Source: Maratus speciosus
Taxonomy: Eukaryota; Arthropoda; Arachnida; Araneae; Salticidae
NCBI GenBank assembly: GCA_963932465.1
Contig: OZ010799.1
Coordinates: 284,776,083 to 284,840,082 of the forward strand
Length of the DNA: 64,000 nt
Reading direction: 5' to 3'
Numbering within the stretch: the first letter of the stretch is position 1; every line of letters begins with the position of its first letter. The position numbers were made by a program, and so were the translations under genes. Shown in pieces: positions 12,239 to 24,175 of the stretch. Under the pieces are notes generated by a model. It saw only the letters and a program-made list of their open reading frames with translations. It searched no databases and was not told the DNA's origin.

Positions 12239-12542
12239 GTTACTCTATGACCATTAGAGCAAATTTTCAGGAATACTTACAATTATTTTATTACAAAATA
12301 TAAATAGGATAAAATAGTATAACAAGTTAAATACCATCGTGTTCTACTCACATAAAATGTATCTAATTTGTAACAAAAAACACTTTACTTGTCTATATAA
12401 TATATCAAAATTTTATAACAAATTAGATATATTTTATGTGAATGATACATAATGGTATATAACTTTTTATGTAATGTTTTATCCTAATAATAAAATAATT
12501 GGAAATATTTCTGAAAATTTACTCTGATGTTCACAAGAGTAA
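12239..12542. repeat. Fold-back palindrome (MITE-like)
   Basis: Two arms of roughly 130-150 bp are inverted copies: TTACTCTATGACCATTAGAG at the left pairs with TTACTCTTGTGAACATCAGAG read from the right end. The centre lies near 12395. No clear target duplication was found, so the superfamily is unassigned. Confidence 0.7.
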
Positions 12543-12773
12543 GGAATGGATGTACCCGCATACTTTGCTTTTTGTATCATCAGCTTTTCTTTTTATAAAC
12601 TCTTACCTTATAGCTGTATGATGGTATACATTCCTCAGATTTTTCTGTAACGTACAGCATAGCAAGCCACTGTATCTTAGTAATTTTTCAGAGAAACTCG
12701 AAGATGTTAGTTAAAATATCTGTCAGATACTCATCACTAAATAAACAATTTCATTTTTTTACATGTACATACA

Positions 12774-12850
12774 ACAGGTTTAGTAAGTACATGGACATGT
12801 AAAAACTAACATAATGAAAAGCCCAACTAGTCAAGACAGCATTTTGTATT
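12774..12850 (+). repeat. Dispersed direct repeat, copy 2
   Basis: Direct partner of 10398-10475 with a few substitutions, and in the same orientation. Confidence 0.6.
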
Positions 12851-13713
12851 CAATGTATGCACTGGAAATTTATTATAATATTGTATAGTAGTATCTACGT
12901 AAACATGAATTTTCTTTCATTTAACTTTCATTTGATAAATCTAGATATTGATGTATTTTAATAAACATTTTGGTTATATATATATATCATCAAATTATCA
13001 GCACATAAAAAAACAAGCTTTTTATAGCAGTCTTGGAAGCACTGATTTTACAACTTAGTTATTCAGTCATTCAAATTAGTTATGATTTTAATTTGTTTAA
13101 CGATTAATAAAATCATATATATTATTATCTAAGTCATTTAAAAGCACCAGTGCAGCCAGAGGAAAGAATGATTTAGAAATTACTCCCCCCCCCCCCCCCA
13201 AAGCTCTAATGACTGGTAAAACAAATAAAAATACTTTTGTATTATGATTATTATGTGACATGTAAAAAACAATGCAAAGGAAAGCACAGCATGTATTATT
13301 AATTTAACACATAGCTATTTATAGATTTCAAAATAAAACTTCCTTTCTTCAGAGCTAAAGTGAATAAATAGCAATAGCAGAAATAATGCACTCTTTGTGT
13401 ACATGTTACACGAATATCCCCCCCCCCCTCCCCCTCTTTCTTACAAAAAAATAAATTCTACTGAAAAAGGGAATAATCCTTTTATCATGTCTTGAAATGT
13501 TGCATGCTATATTAATTATGTCTGTTATTTCTTTTCTTTAAATTAGTTTCTATACATCGTATCTTTAATAAAAAAAACCTCTTTTTTATATATATGTATT
13601 CCTAATTAGAAGAACAAATATTTAGAGTTGATAATACAAGTCATGTTAAACAATTTTTAAATAGGAAATTAGGGTTACAATATATTTTTAATCAAGAACT
13701 TAGGGTGTTTCTC
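12851..13713. other. Noncoding stretch with C tracts
   Basis: C runs occur near 13184-13199 and 13419-13435. No coding frame, RNA or element terminus is recognised. Confidence 0.5.
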
Positions 13714-13717
13714 TTAA

Positions 13718-14229
13718 CCCTCTCGGCACCAATTTTTTTTTCCAATTTTGGGAAAAATTACTTTTACTGTAACAAAATTAAAAGTAGCTATCGAAATCAC
13801 AGAAGTTACAGTTTACTGAAATTTAACGAATGTAGTTATGTTGCACATTTTTCATATAAAAATAGTCTAAGGAAGAATTTTTTAAGACGTTTGGAAAATG
13901 TCGTATTACAACCAGATTAAAGAAACATGAAAAATTTAGTAGTATTTTTTATTTCTTATCACAAATTACTAATTCGAAAAAGGAGTCCCTAATTTAAATT
14001 TAAAGAGTGAAACATATGTTTGAATTAAAGAAACGCCAACGGTTTACTAATAATTAATAAAACTTTTATTATTATTATTAAATGCTGAAGCATAAGTAAA
14101 GTCATAATAGTAAATGTATCGACATATGCTATCGCTATTAGGTGCTGGAATTAACAAAAATATTTTTTTTCTTTCAAATATTGCAATTCGAAGTAGTAGC
14201 CTCATATGAGGATCAGGGTGACGAGAAGG
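13718..14229. mobile_element. piggyBac-like non-autonomous element
   Basis: Flanked by TTAA (13714-13717, 14230-14233). Termini are CCCTCTCGGCACC at the left and, reversed, CCTTCTCGTCACCCTGATC at the right. TTAA duplication and CCYT ends are characteristic of piggyBac. The 512 bp contains a 71-codon frame without similarity to a transposase. Confidence 0.75.
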
Positions 14230-14429
14230 TTAAAGTCAAATTTGGATTTTTGTTCATAGTTTTAAAAATATAGTTCAACATAATATTCAACAATTAACAG
14301 ACAGTCTCAAATAGTCAACAGAAAAATTATATTTTTGAACAATTTTTTTTTTTGAATAAATTGATGAAAAACATTTCCTGGAGAAAAATCCTAGGCTATG
14401 TAATTGCTATGACGATGCATATTTCTTAA

Positions 14430-14629
14430 CCCCTTCAGGACGAGCGTCTTTTACAGAATTTTTAATCTTTAATCACCGGATTTTTAAACCAGAAATTTTT
14501 GCCTAATTGAATGGGCAAAATGCTCATATTAAATAAGACAAAATTTACAATAAAAATTTACTGATGAGAATAATCCCCGATTCTGAACACCTTACGCGGC
14601 ATGAATACCGGTCGCTTGTCCCCAAGGGG
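14430..14629. mobile_element. piggyBac-like MITE
   Basis: A 200-bp element between TTAA sites (14426-14429, 14630-14633). The left end is CCCCTTCAGGACGAGCG and the right end, reversed, CCCCTTGGGGACAAGCG. It lies 200 bp downstream of another piggyBac-like element with related ends. Confidence 0.85.
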
Positions 14630-14701
14630 TTAAATACGTAATCATACTATATTTTTACTTGTAGTCATCTATGAGTACATAGATATTGGTAAATATAAAT
14701 A

Positions 14702-15475
14702 CAGTAGAACCCTACTGATCTGAAATTCCGGTTAATACGAACCGATTTTATATTCGAAAATTACTGGATTTGAAGTATACCGGATTATGAAATTTCTATA
14801 TTTATACTCTGAATTACAGACTGAATGTCATGTAGAAGTTAGAATTAAACAAAAAAAGGCAGTAAAGCATGTTTTTCATTCTTTAAATAGCTTGAAAAGA
14901 ATTTTAAAAAATACCGAATAATGTAAAAGTACAATATATGTAAGCGAATATAAAATAAAAACGTGCACTGTAGGTCTACTCGTAGAAGCCCTCGTAAAAG
15001 AAATCTTGAATATCAGTTTGTTTGCTAGTCATTATAAAATTCTTTTCTAAAATGCAAAAACTATTTAATTTAGATGATAAAAATATATTTTTCCTTTCAA
15101 CAGTTTTGTTTCTCAAATTATTTACAGAAATGTTTTTTCTTCCTTCTTACTCGACATGGTGACTCAGGTATTTACAGAATCGAGATTTTGAACTATTTGT
15201 AATGAGTTGTTACATAATTCCTCATTCTGAAGTTCCATTTGATTATTATAGACATCAGGAGTGATTAAACAAATAATACTATTCTTTTCCGAAAGTCATG
15301 CCTAGAGATGTAAATTTTCCGGAAAAGTTGAAGTGGCGGAAAAAAAACGGTTTTTTTCCAGTTTTTTTCTGGAAAAATTGGAAAAGTTGAAAAAATTGAT
15401 TTCCTATAAATGTTTCTCAAAAATAAGTTATATTTTCTTAAAAAGCATACAATAATAAACTTTTTCAACATTTTT

Positions 15476-15507
<32 letters not shown>

Positions 15508-17296
15508 ATTTTCCCTTTATATGTGAACATGTTATGAAAAAAAAAGAGAGAGAGAGAGAAAGCCAGCTTTTAAAAGTTTATCCTTTCAGTATCAGAAGGG
15601 ATTAACAGAATTCAGAATTCTGAGAGTAGCTTTTCTTGCTTAATTTAACACCAGTGTTTGTATAATATATCATGTGTCTGTTGAAATGATTTTTCAGTAG
15701 CACTTGTTTAATTATATCAGTAGAGCTGATTTAAAAAAACAAACAAAAAAATCTTTAGTTTCAACCAATATCACTGTAGTTTTAAAGCAGTTTTAAACTG
15801 TATTGTACATCTCATCTACATAGTACTCATAAAGGATGCCAGTGTAAAAGAAACAAATTATAGTAGTTCTGGTGTTATTATAAATACTATTATCATTTTC
15901 AAATCTCCCGTTGTTTAAAAATTGGTATTCTTTTACAATATTACTCCCCTTGCCCCCCCCCCCCTCCTTACAGTTATAATTTTCATTTCCTGTATGTGTA
16001 GTTTTGGTACAGCTTTCCAGACTTAACACAAACTATGTTTTAGTAAGATTTAGATCCTTAATACTGAAAGTGGTATTTTTTTTTTAAATGAAACTTTTAA
16101 AAAGGGTGGATTTTTCCATATGTTTAAAAATTGTTTTCAAATAGATTTTTCACAGAGATTTGCTTACATTTTCTTTGCAAAGTTCGTATGGATTTATGTT
16201 TTTTGAAAATACATTTAGACAATTCTAAGAATCTATCTTTCAAGAAAAGAAAAAAAAAGATACATAATTTCAACTGCATGTTATTATCAAAAGAAATTTT
16301 TCTAACAATAGTGAAAAATTACAGCCATGCGAATAAAAATAAATGCATGTGTCATATTTTACATTAAATTTTCCATCTTACCATTTTCATTTATTGGTAT
16401 AATATTGAAATACTTTTGCACACGAATTTTCATTTTTAATGAGAGAAGTTCCATTTAATTATTTTACCAAGGATTTGCTTAGATTTTTTTTTCCCACGAT
16501 CATGTTTTTGCGAAATTGTGAACTTTTATAAAAACTTGTGAACTTGTAAAAAATGTGAATGAAATGTAAAAAAATTAATCGGAATTTTGTAAATTAGAAA
16601 TTACATATTTAAGTTTTTATTTAGACATTATTGTCCTTTGTACCTATAAACAGCTAGATAATAGATTCATTAGTTATTGCAGCTATTATACAACAGGTTT
16701 TTGTTTTTGTTTTTTTTTAATTCTAAAATCATTACTTTTGTGAAGGATTTAATTTGGAGATTGTAAAAAAATTCTGGAATGTCTATTTTTAAGTGAAAGA
16801 ATTTTGTTAAAGGTCATATGTTTTAAGGAGAAAAAACTGTGAAGGATCCTTTAAGAGACTCGAGTTCTTTCTAAAGAGATCCCTGCTTACAGATAAGATT
16901 TTCCACATTAAGGTTTTCATGAGGGACACTAAACATGAAAAAATATAAATAAAAGTATCAGAATGTAGCAATTATAAAATTTTGACTACACTATTTTATA
17001 AATGAAATTTCAATTTTTCCAATTTGGAAAAATTGAAAAATAGCCCTTCGGAAAAAAACTGAAAAAAACCAGTTTTTTTCCCAACTTTTCCGGTTTTTTT
17101 CCGAGCATTCCCATCTCTAGTCATGCCGTACCTTAGGATTCTGGATTACAGGATGTTTACTGTACTACTACTTATAACTTTTTTAGCACGCATTTTTATT
17201 TTGCTTCTATTTTTATCGAAATTTTGGGTAATCCGAATTTTTTGTAATAAGAACAGCCACTGGTCCCAATTAGTTTGGATTAGCGAGGTTCTACTG
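14702..17296. mobile_element. Pogo/Tigger-like element containing a nested hAT
   Basis: The left end is CAGTAGAACCCTACTGATC and the right end, reversed, CAGTAGAACCTCGCTAATCC, a typical pogo/Tigger terminus. TA flanks both sides (14700-14701, 17297-17298). Removing the nested hAT (15303-17119 plus one duplication copy) leaves about 770 bp. No DDE transposase is seen, so it is non-autonomous. Confidence 0.88.
15303..17119. mobile_element. Non-autonomous hAT nested in a pogo-like element
   Basis: Termini are TAGAGATGTAAATTTTCCGG and, reversed, TAGAGATGGGAATGCTCGG. A perfect 8-bp duplication, gtcatgcc, lies at 15295-15302 and 17120-17127. Subterminal regions are rich in inverted GGAAAAATTGGAAAA and TTTTTTTCC blocks. 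The 1.8-kb interior has only short frames (for example 16131-16367) without transposase features. Confidence 0.92.
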
Positions 17297-17517
17297 TATT
17301 TAATTAATATCAATACTTAACCTATATGAATGTTTATAAGAAAAATAACTCAACTATTTCAGTATAACAAAATATACTCAAAAGTAAAGTGTAAAATAGA
17401 AGAAAAAAAAATGATTTTCAATCTTGATTTAAGGTACTGAATGTCTATCAAGAGTTATAGGTTTCCAAAACAATTAAACCTTTAATTTGATGACATTTAG
17501 AAGCATAATTTAATTTT

Positions 17518-17722
17518 GGTACTTTTCGGTTAGCCGGGCACCGGTGTTATATATACATATGTATGTATATCTACATATACATACATATGTATATATACAC
17601 ATATATATATATATGTATACATATACCTTCTATATATGTATAAATATACATATATATGTGTATATATAGGTATACATACATATGTATATATAACACTGGC
17701 GCCCGGCTAACCGAAAAGTACC
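17518..17722. mobile_element. GGTACTT-type MITE with microsatellite core
   Basis: The ends are almost perfect inverted repeats of about 34 bp: left GGTACTTTTCGGTTAGCCGG, right reversed GGTACTTTTCGGTTAGCCGG. A perfect 8-bp duplication, ttaatttt, lies at 17510-17517 and 17723-17730. The core is a TATACATATGTA-type microsatellite that is itself nearly palindromic. This is the best-preserved copy in the window. Confidence 0.9.
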
Positions 17723-17730
17723 TTAATTTT

Positions 17731-18420
17731 TTATAATTAATAAAATTATAATTAGTAATTATAAAACAATAAAAACTGCAAATGTCAATTCATTAGTTAA
17801 TAGCAGTATCTGCTCTTCTTGCACTTGTACTTTGTAAAATAATTGACATTGCATAAATCTAAAATTATACACATACATGTATATGTTAACAAAAAAAAAT
17901 ATGAAAATTATACCCAGGGTGGGTCCGTAAATATATTTTTGAATATATCAAAAATATCGGATATTTTTTATGTATATCTAATGTTTTCAAAATAGTCGAC
18001 TTATTGTTGATAAATATTTTTAAAAGTAATATAAATTAGAAACTGAAAAATATTGCACTTAATATGAAAACTTTATAAATCGATATTCTAAAGGTGATTT
18101 CCCTTTTTTTCCTCACTTACAACAAAATTGAAGTATTTTTCAAGTGACATTATTCTTTGAAAAAATAAGAGTATAATATACAATTAGTGTGAATAGCCTG
18201 TGAGCTCAGTGCCATCAATTTAACCGAGCACATTTCTTTTTATTTTTTATAAGGGTAGTTTCATTTTCAGAACTGGTTCCACAAGTGAATTTATCCTTAT
18301 ATATAAAAAAAGTAAATCAAAAAACTACAAATGTATAATAAAAGTTGAGAAATCTGTAATTTATCCTCTCATAAGAATAACATTAGCTTGAGTGTTTCTG
18401 TCCGTGACTAGTGTAGGCTC
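17731..18420. other. Noncoding, with fragments of repeat families
   Basis: At 17917 a CAGGGTGGGTCCGTAAATAT motif resembles the ends of the hAT family at 1455. From about 18230 the sequence resembles the right half of the TTAA-flanked palindrome at 18857-19200, ending GTGTAGGCTC at 18420. No gene is seen. Confidence 0.5.
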
Positions 18421-18424
18421 TTAA

Positions 18425-18852
18425 GAGACTACTTCAGTTATGAGAAAAAATGAGAACATTAATGTTAATCCTATGGGGGCATTATTTTCAAATTACTCCC
18501 TTTGATTTTAATATTTTTGAATAATTGTTTTGCATAGGATTGCTGAGGACGATCTTTAACTGCGCTAGTTTTTACTTTTTCAATTTTGGTTACAGTTTTC
18601 TTTTTCTTTTTTTTTTGGTATTAGGATAGTTTCAATTTCAGAATCGGTTCCAAAAGTGAAAGTGGCCTAGTTAAAAATAACTGTAAAATAAATCAAAAAA
18701 GGGTCTTTGTTGTGTAGATCTACCTCAGCTATCCATTGCAATAAAAAAAAATCATTTAAAAATATTCAAATGCAAATGAGATATCTTTAAAAAATTCTCC
18801 CATTGGATTAACATTAGGAAATGGGTGATTTCACGTGATTGAAGTAACCTTT
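18425..18852. mobile_element. TTAA-flanked element A (chimeric halves)
   Basis: Flanked by TTAA (18421-18424, 18853-18856). It starts GAGACTACTTCAGTTATGAG and ends, reversed, AAAGGTTACTTCAATCACG. The left half resembles element B (18857-19200) and the right half element C (19205-19595), suggesting a recombinant. TTAA duplication suggests a piggyBac- or Kolobok-type mechanism, but the termini do not begin CCYT. Confidence 0.65.
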
Positions 18853-18856
18853 TTAA

Positions 18857-19200
18857 GAGCCCACACTAATCACGGGAAAAAGGAAAATGGTAATGTTAAA
18901 TCTATAGGGGCATTATTTTCAAAAATAGCTGAGGACGATCTATAACCAGGCTAGTTTTTATTTTTTAGAGTTTGGTTTCAGATTTAAAAACAATTACTTT
19001 CACTTTTGGAACCGGTTCTGAAATTGAAACTATACTAATAAGAACTATAACCAAAATCGAAAAAGTAAAAACTAGACTGGTTATAGATCGTCCTCAACTA
19101 CCCTATGCCCAAAAATATTAAAATTCAAATGAGAAATTTGAAAATAAAGACCCCATATAAACATTAATGTTTTCCTTTCTTCCCGTGATAGTGTGAGCTC
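18857..19200. mobile_element. TTAA-flanked palindrome B
   Basis: Begins GAGCCCACACTAATCACGGG and ends, reversed, GAGCTCACACTATCACGGG, between TTAA sites 18853-18856 and 19201-19204. The halves are inverted copies through most of 344 bp, with blocks such as GAGGACGATCTATAACC and GGAACCGGTTC in the centre. Confidence 0.75.
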
Positions 19201-19204
19201 TTAA

Positions 19205-19595
19205 GAGGCTACTTCAGCCATGCAAAAATACCTGTTTGCTAATGTTAATCCAATGGGAGAAATTTAAGATATCTCGTTTGCATTTGAATATTTTTCCAAT
19301 TTTTTTGGCATTGGATAGCTAAGGTAGATCTATACAACATAGACCATTTTTCGATTTTGTTTACAAGTATTTTTAATTAAGCCACTTTCACTTTCAGAAC
19401 CGCTTTCAGAAATGAAAGCCTCTTCATCAATATAGCAAAAGTAAAAAACAGCCTTTGTGGAGACTTACCTCAGCTATCCAAAAATAAATAAATAATAATT
19501 TTAAAATGTTCAAATGCAAATGAGATATCTTAAAAAAATTCTCCCATTGGATTAACATTAGTGAACGGGTGTTTTCATGGGACTCAAATAGCCTC
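19205..19595. mobile_element. TTAA-flanked palindrome C
   Basis: Starts GAGGCTACTTCAGCCATGC after TTAA (19201-19204) and ends, reversed, GAGGCTATTTGAGTCCCATG; the right TTAA is decayed to TTGC. It belongs to the same family as 52587-52999. Confidence 0.7.
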
Positions 19596-19619
19596 TTGCT
19601 ATGCTTATGTTTTACATAT

Positions 19620-21690
19620 AAAAATTAAATGCAACTGATGTTAAAGTAAGTACATTAATTAATTATTCATATTTTAAATTTGCAAAAGAATTTTTAAAAA
19701 GTGGAAAGGGGAGGGGTAGTTGAGTGATACATACTCATATATATCTGTAAAATACAGTTAAATATTAAAATTTATTATTTAAATTCAATGCAAAAAATAC
19801 CAATTTAAAAAAACAAACACTTACCAAATATTTAATCTTTGTAACTGTAAACAAAGAAGATAAATTTTGAATTATATACAATAGCACGATTAAAATTCCA
19901 ATAATAAATGCTTTTTTTAGTCTTATTTCTTACTTGAACAGGAGTTTGGTGACGATCCTTAAACATCCTTGGCTTAAAAACAACTTTCAAACAGCCAAGA
20001 ATCATAAATCAATGTTGTCCATTGGCATCAAAACTCCGCACTTTCCAAATTTCAATCTAGCTGGATACACACTCAAAAGCAGAGAACAAATAACACCTCT
20101 TAATGCTTTTAAAAGTGGTACCAGCTGGACACTATAAGTCGTAATTCTTGTCATTTGGATCCTATAGACTCTTGCACATATTTCACAGCGGACAAAAAAT
20201 TGAAGATTCAATTTACAGGTTACATTTCAACTGAAAAAGAAAATAAGAAATATTACAACTGCAATACAAGTGTTTCATCATCTAAGAAATATTTTTCTGT
20301 TTCTTAAAAAATACAAGATTCCATTAAACATTAATTAAATATTGTAAAATCATAAAAAGAATAACTGAATTACTAATGAGAAGTTTAAAGAGAAAAAAAA
20401 AGCCACAAAACAATATAACACCACCAGATCCTATACTTGGCTGGCCCTGTATAAAAAAACTTGCAAAATAAGAGCAGGCGGCATTCTTTCATCACAGAAT
20501 ACAGAAAATTATTATTTAATGAGTTATACAGCAAGTTAAGCATAAGTTACTAACAAGAAACTATAGACAAAACCAAATCAAAAATAGAGAAACATACCAT
20601 GTGGAAGTAAGAAAAGATTTTAGTAATCCAATAACAAATTGCATAAATAATTCTTGCCTGAATTTTACAAGAAATTAATGTAGATATAACAATTAGTGAT
20701 TTTATAAATAATAAAAATCCTCTGTCTGCAATCATCAACTCGCAACATGAACATTTAAAAGTATAAAACAACCAACAGACCAATTATACTGATGCAATTC
20801 GAGAACTCAGAAAATTTGTTTTGAGAAAAGGCAGAATCTCAAATTTTAGTTATCACACTTTTTCACACAAATAGTCATGTATTAATAAAAGAATCATATA
20901 GGACCATGTATACTAGCAGAATCTTTGCGGCTATTACTGATAATGCAAAAAAGGCCTTATAGCAAGGCTGTATACCTTTTTTTAGTTTAAAACTTACAAA
21001 GCTTCTACAACATGAGGGCATTTTAATTCACTAATCAAATTTATCACATGAAAGTTTGAATGCAAAACTGTCGGACACAAGGCTTATTAAGCACTGAAAT
21101 GTAAAAACATGAGGCTACTTTGTAATTTATTGGAGTACATTTGAATAATAATAATAAAAAACAACACACAATATTACACGAGTATGTATGTATACATACT
21201 TGAAGCACAGGTTTTTAAGTCATACGTAGCTACAAAGGTCATTCAGAAATATTAAGTTCAGTTTAAAAAAAAAAAAAAAAAAAAACCTAAAACTCTTCAA
21301 ATTATATAAGAAAGATGGATATGTTAAACAAATACTACAAAATATTAACAAGTCATTTAAACAATTCTGGTGACACATCAATATTTAAATTGAATGAAAT
21401 ATATAATTTACTTCATCAACAAATCTGTAAACAAAAAAGTATACGGGGTGGAAAGGAGACAGAATCTAAAATATAATTTCTTTTTACCATATTACAAAAT
21501 AAAGCAAACTTTTACTTAGAAAATAAAATTTATAACATACCAATTTGCTGAAAAATATTCCCATTTTGACCGCAAAACAGGTATGAATAAAAAAATTATT
21601 CATATCTAATGTGATTTATTACTTAAAACGTAAGATATAGTTTATGAAAATACATAAAGAAAAACTGTTTACATCCGCCATTACATGATT
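19620..21690. other. Largely noncoding; possible exon-like block near 19934-20220
   Basis: Between 19934 and 20220 base composition is more balanced and short frames are open on both strands (19934-20137 plus, 20002-20211 minus). On the minus strand the block is bounded by TTTTTCAG near 20230 and a GTAAG-type donor near 19930. I cannot match it to any protein. The rest is AT-rich and unremarkable. Confidence 0.3.
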
Positions 21691-21873
21691 CCGGCCTTCC
21701 GAACGATATTCCACCTGCCTCTGAGCAGCCGGAAAAAAGTAAGAGATATTCCGGATATTTGAAATACCTGAATTCCGAATTCTGAGGGGAGAATCGCTCA
21801 TCTTCGAAATAACAACCGGAATCACTGAATTCAGTACGATATTCCGATTCCGCATGAGGGGAGAATACGGCCG

Positions 21874-22415
21874 TTAGTGAAAGAAAACCAACACGATATA
21901 AAATTAATTCCGAAAGTTACCAAAAAAAAGAATATAAATTGTTATTATCACTATTATTTTATATATTTAGTAATAATAATATACAAGGCTAATAGTATTA
22001 AGAAAAATATTAATTATTCGTATAAATTTGAAGTTACGTAGCTGTACAGAACGGAAGTACGATCCGTAGTGAAAAGTTCGATGACGTGAATCGATTCTTA
22101 ATCGAATCGTAAAACGAATAACTGAACTGCGTTTACGGTTTCTTCCGAGGTTTATCAGGACATGAAAAGGAAAGGTAAGTGAAAATATATATTTACGTTT
22201 GCGATATATTAAAGAATTACGCCTTTCTGATCCGTCAGAAAAAAAAAAAAAAAAAATCACTCGCAAGATAAAATTTTTGGTATTGATCTTGACGTGCGCA
22301 CCGAACTTTTTTTGCGGGGAGGGCGCTTTCTCGGGATTTGTAGAATTTTCCAATTTGTTTACAAAGTGGGAGGGGGGCGCTTAATCGGGAAGGGCGGATT
22401 AACGGGATTTTACGG
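21874..22415 (-). mobile_element. Truncated 5' end of a pogo-like element (right arm)
   Basis: Mirror of 7430-7972. The terminus, read on the minus strand from 22415, is CCGTAAAATCCCGTTAATCC, flanked by TA (22416-22417). The element stops at the inner edge of the arm. Confidence 0.55.
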
Positions 22416-23226
22416 TATTATAAACTGATAAATTCACCAGGAATGGATTTTTTTTCTCCGCCTTCAAAATGAAAAATTGTGTTGGAACAAGCCACACAAT
22501 CACACTCAAGCTAATATTAAACCTATGACAACATTCTTTTCAAATTTCTTGTTTGCATTTCTAAAACTGTATAGGATTCTCAAAGATTTCAGATTTTTTC
22601 TAGCTTCAATTTTTACTTTCAAACTGGTTACGAAAAAATGTCTTGATAAAAATTGCAACCAAAATAGAAGAAGTAAAAAGATACCAAGTTAAAGAAATCT
22701 GATATACTATACATTAAGAAAAGAAAAAAATGTAAATGAGAAATGCGAAAAGAATGCTCCCACATATATATATAATATTAACTTGAAACTTTTGTGGCAT
22801 TGCAAAACAGTGGAAACAATGCCCCTCCTTTTTTCTTTTCTTTTTTTTTGGGGGGGGGGGGGGGGATTTAGTGCCGAAATTTAAAGTTACATATAGGAAG
22901 GTTTTTACACTGGGGTTTTAAAGATTTTGAAAGTGTATGCTGAAGGTGTATAAATAAGTAAAGATATTCTGAAAAACAAAATATATTATTACAGCAGTAA
23001 GAATAGATAAACTTAAAAAAGAAAAAATATATATATATTGCCCCTCCTCCCCTCATACTCAGGACCTCGTTTTTTCTAGAAGTGAAGATGAGAATAAAGT
23101 AAAAACAGAAAATATGATGGAAATTAACACTTTTATTGCAGAACAATCAGAGGTATAATCTTCACGTGAGTCGACTTGAAGTTGGGATAGGTGGCGAAGA
23201 CATACACATTTTTAACATACCATGTG

Positions 23227-23580
23227 CAGGGGTGGGGAATTTCTAGAAAATTTTACCAGCCAGCAATGTGCAACGTACAGTTGAAAATTGTTATGACAAA
23301 ATTTACGCAACTGCAAAAATAGTTGATTACAATTACTACATTTTCATAATTTGTTTTCTATAAAATTAAGAAATATATACAAGAGAGAAAAGTTTAATAT
23401 AGAATATAGTACCATGCTTACACCGTAGTAATTTGGAAAATATAGCTAACTAATAAAAAACTAAAAGTTTTCGGTATATCACTTTAGTTTCAGTTTCCGA
23501 AGACAAACTAAAAATTCACTCGCCCTGTCGGAAAATCAGCTCGCCAGTGGTGAATAAAATGATGTATTTCCCCACTCCTG
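23227..23580. mobile_element. Non-autonomous hAT (right-arm copy of 6258-6616)
   Basis: CAGGGGTGGGG and CAGGAGTGGGG ends flanked by accatgtg on both sides (23219-23226, 23581-23588), the mirrored duplication. Confidence 0.9.
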
Positions 23581-23639
23581 ACCATGTGGGATCAGACAGA
23601 ACCACAATTTATATTCAGTAATATTCAATTATATCAGAA

Positions 23640-23950
23640 GTGAATGTTTATGAGAAATAAAATAAGAGTTGTATATTAATAGCTCATAAAATAAGTAATA
23701 AAACATGTAATTGAGTAACCATTGTCCTCTTTAATTTTATAAAGCAGTAAAAATTAATAAAATTGGGGGGGGGGGGGGGTAAATGGCCAGTGTAAACCAC
23801 ATAAAGCAAGTTGGTATGGCCCTTTTAAAATTTGGCTGATATATTTCACTAGCAGCTCCATCTCAGTTTTATTGTCTTCATTATTGAGAAATGGAATTAC
23901 TTATTAAATTAAATTACTTATTAAAAAAATTAAAAATCAAACTGCATATG
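23640..23950 (+). repeat. Right-arm copy of the inverted partial hAT repeat
   Basis: Mirror of 5905-6215. It forms an inverted pair with sequence inside the hAT at 24176-24929 and includes a long G tract near 23765-23780. Confidence 0.65.
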
Positions 23951-24175
23951 CGAACATAAAACATTCATGTTAAACGGCAAACAGAAAAATTTGTTAGAAT
24001 GTACTAGATAGAAACAAGTCTGGTAGTAAAAAATATTTATCATCCCCCCTCCCCCATTTTGTCAGTTTTTTGCTTGATTTTTAAAAACTTAAACATAGAT
24101 TTTCAAACAGCATACATTTTTTTTTTTTTTGGGGGGGGGGGGGGAGATTCCAGGTCTTGCAGAGTTGGATAAAAC

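Larger units (their letters stand above)
9419..21873. mobile_element. 12.4-kb TIR element at the palindrome centre (Harbinger-like)
   Basis: Both ends begin CGGCCGTATTCTCCCCT, and a second shared block, GAGCGATTCTCCCCT, lies near 9507 and, inverted, near 21785-21800. Beyond these the ends diverge but stay rich in TTCCGG motifs. TTA flanks both sides (9416-9418, 21874-21876). A 3-bp TTA duplication with such termini fits PIF/Harbinger, but no nuclease or Myb-like frame is visible, so the superfamily is inferred. The interior is noncoding and holds at least eight nested elements. The arms of the giant inverted repeat abut it directly on the right, and on the left once the 7973-9416 insertion is removed. 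Confidence 0.6.

Noticed and set aside
9419..21873. Polinton/Maverick or other virus-like giant element
   Set aside because: No polymerase B, integrase, packaging ATPase or capsid frame; the flank is 3 bp rather than 6 bp.
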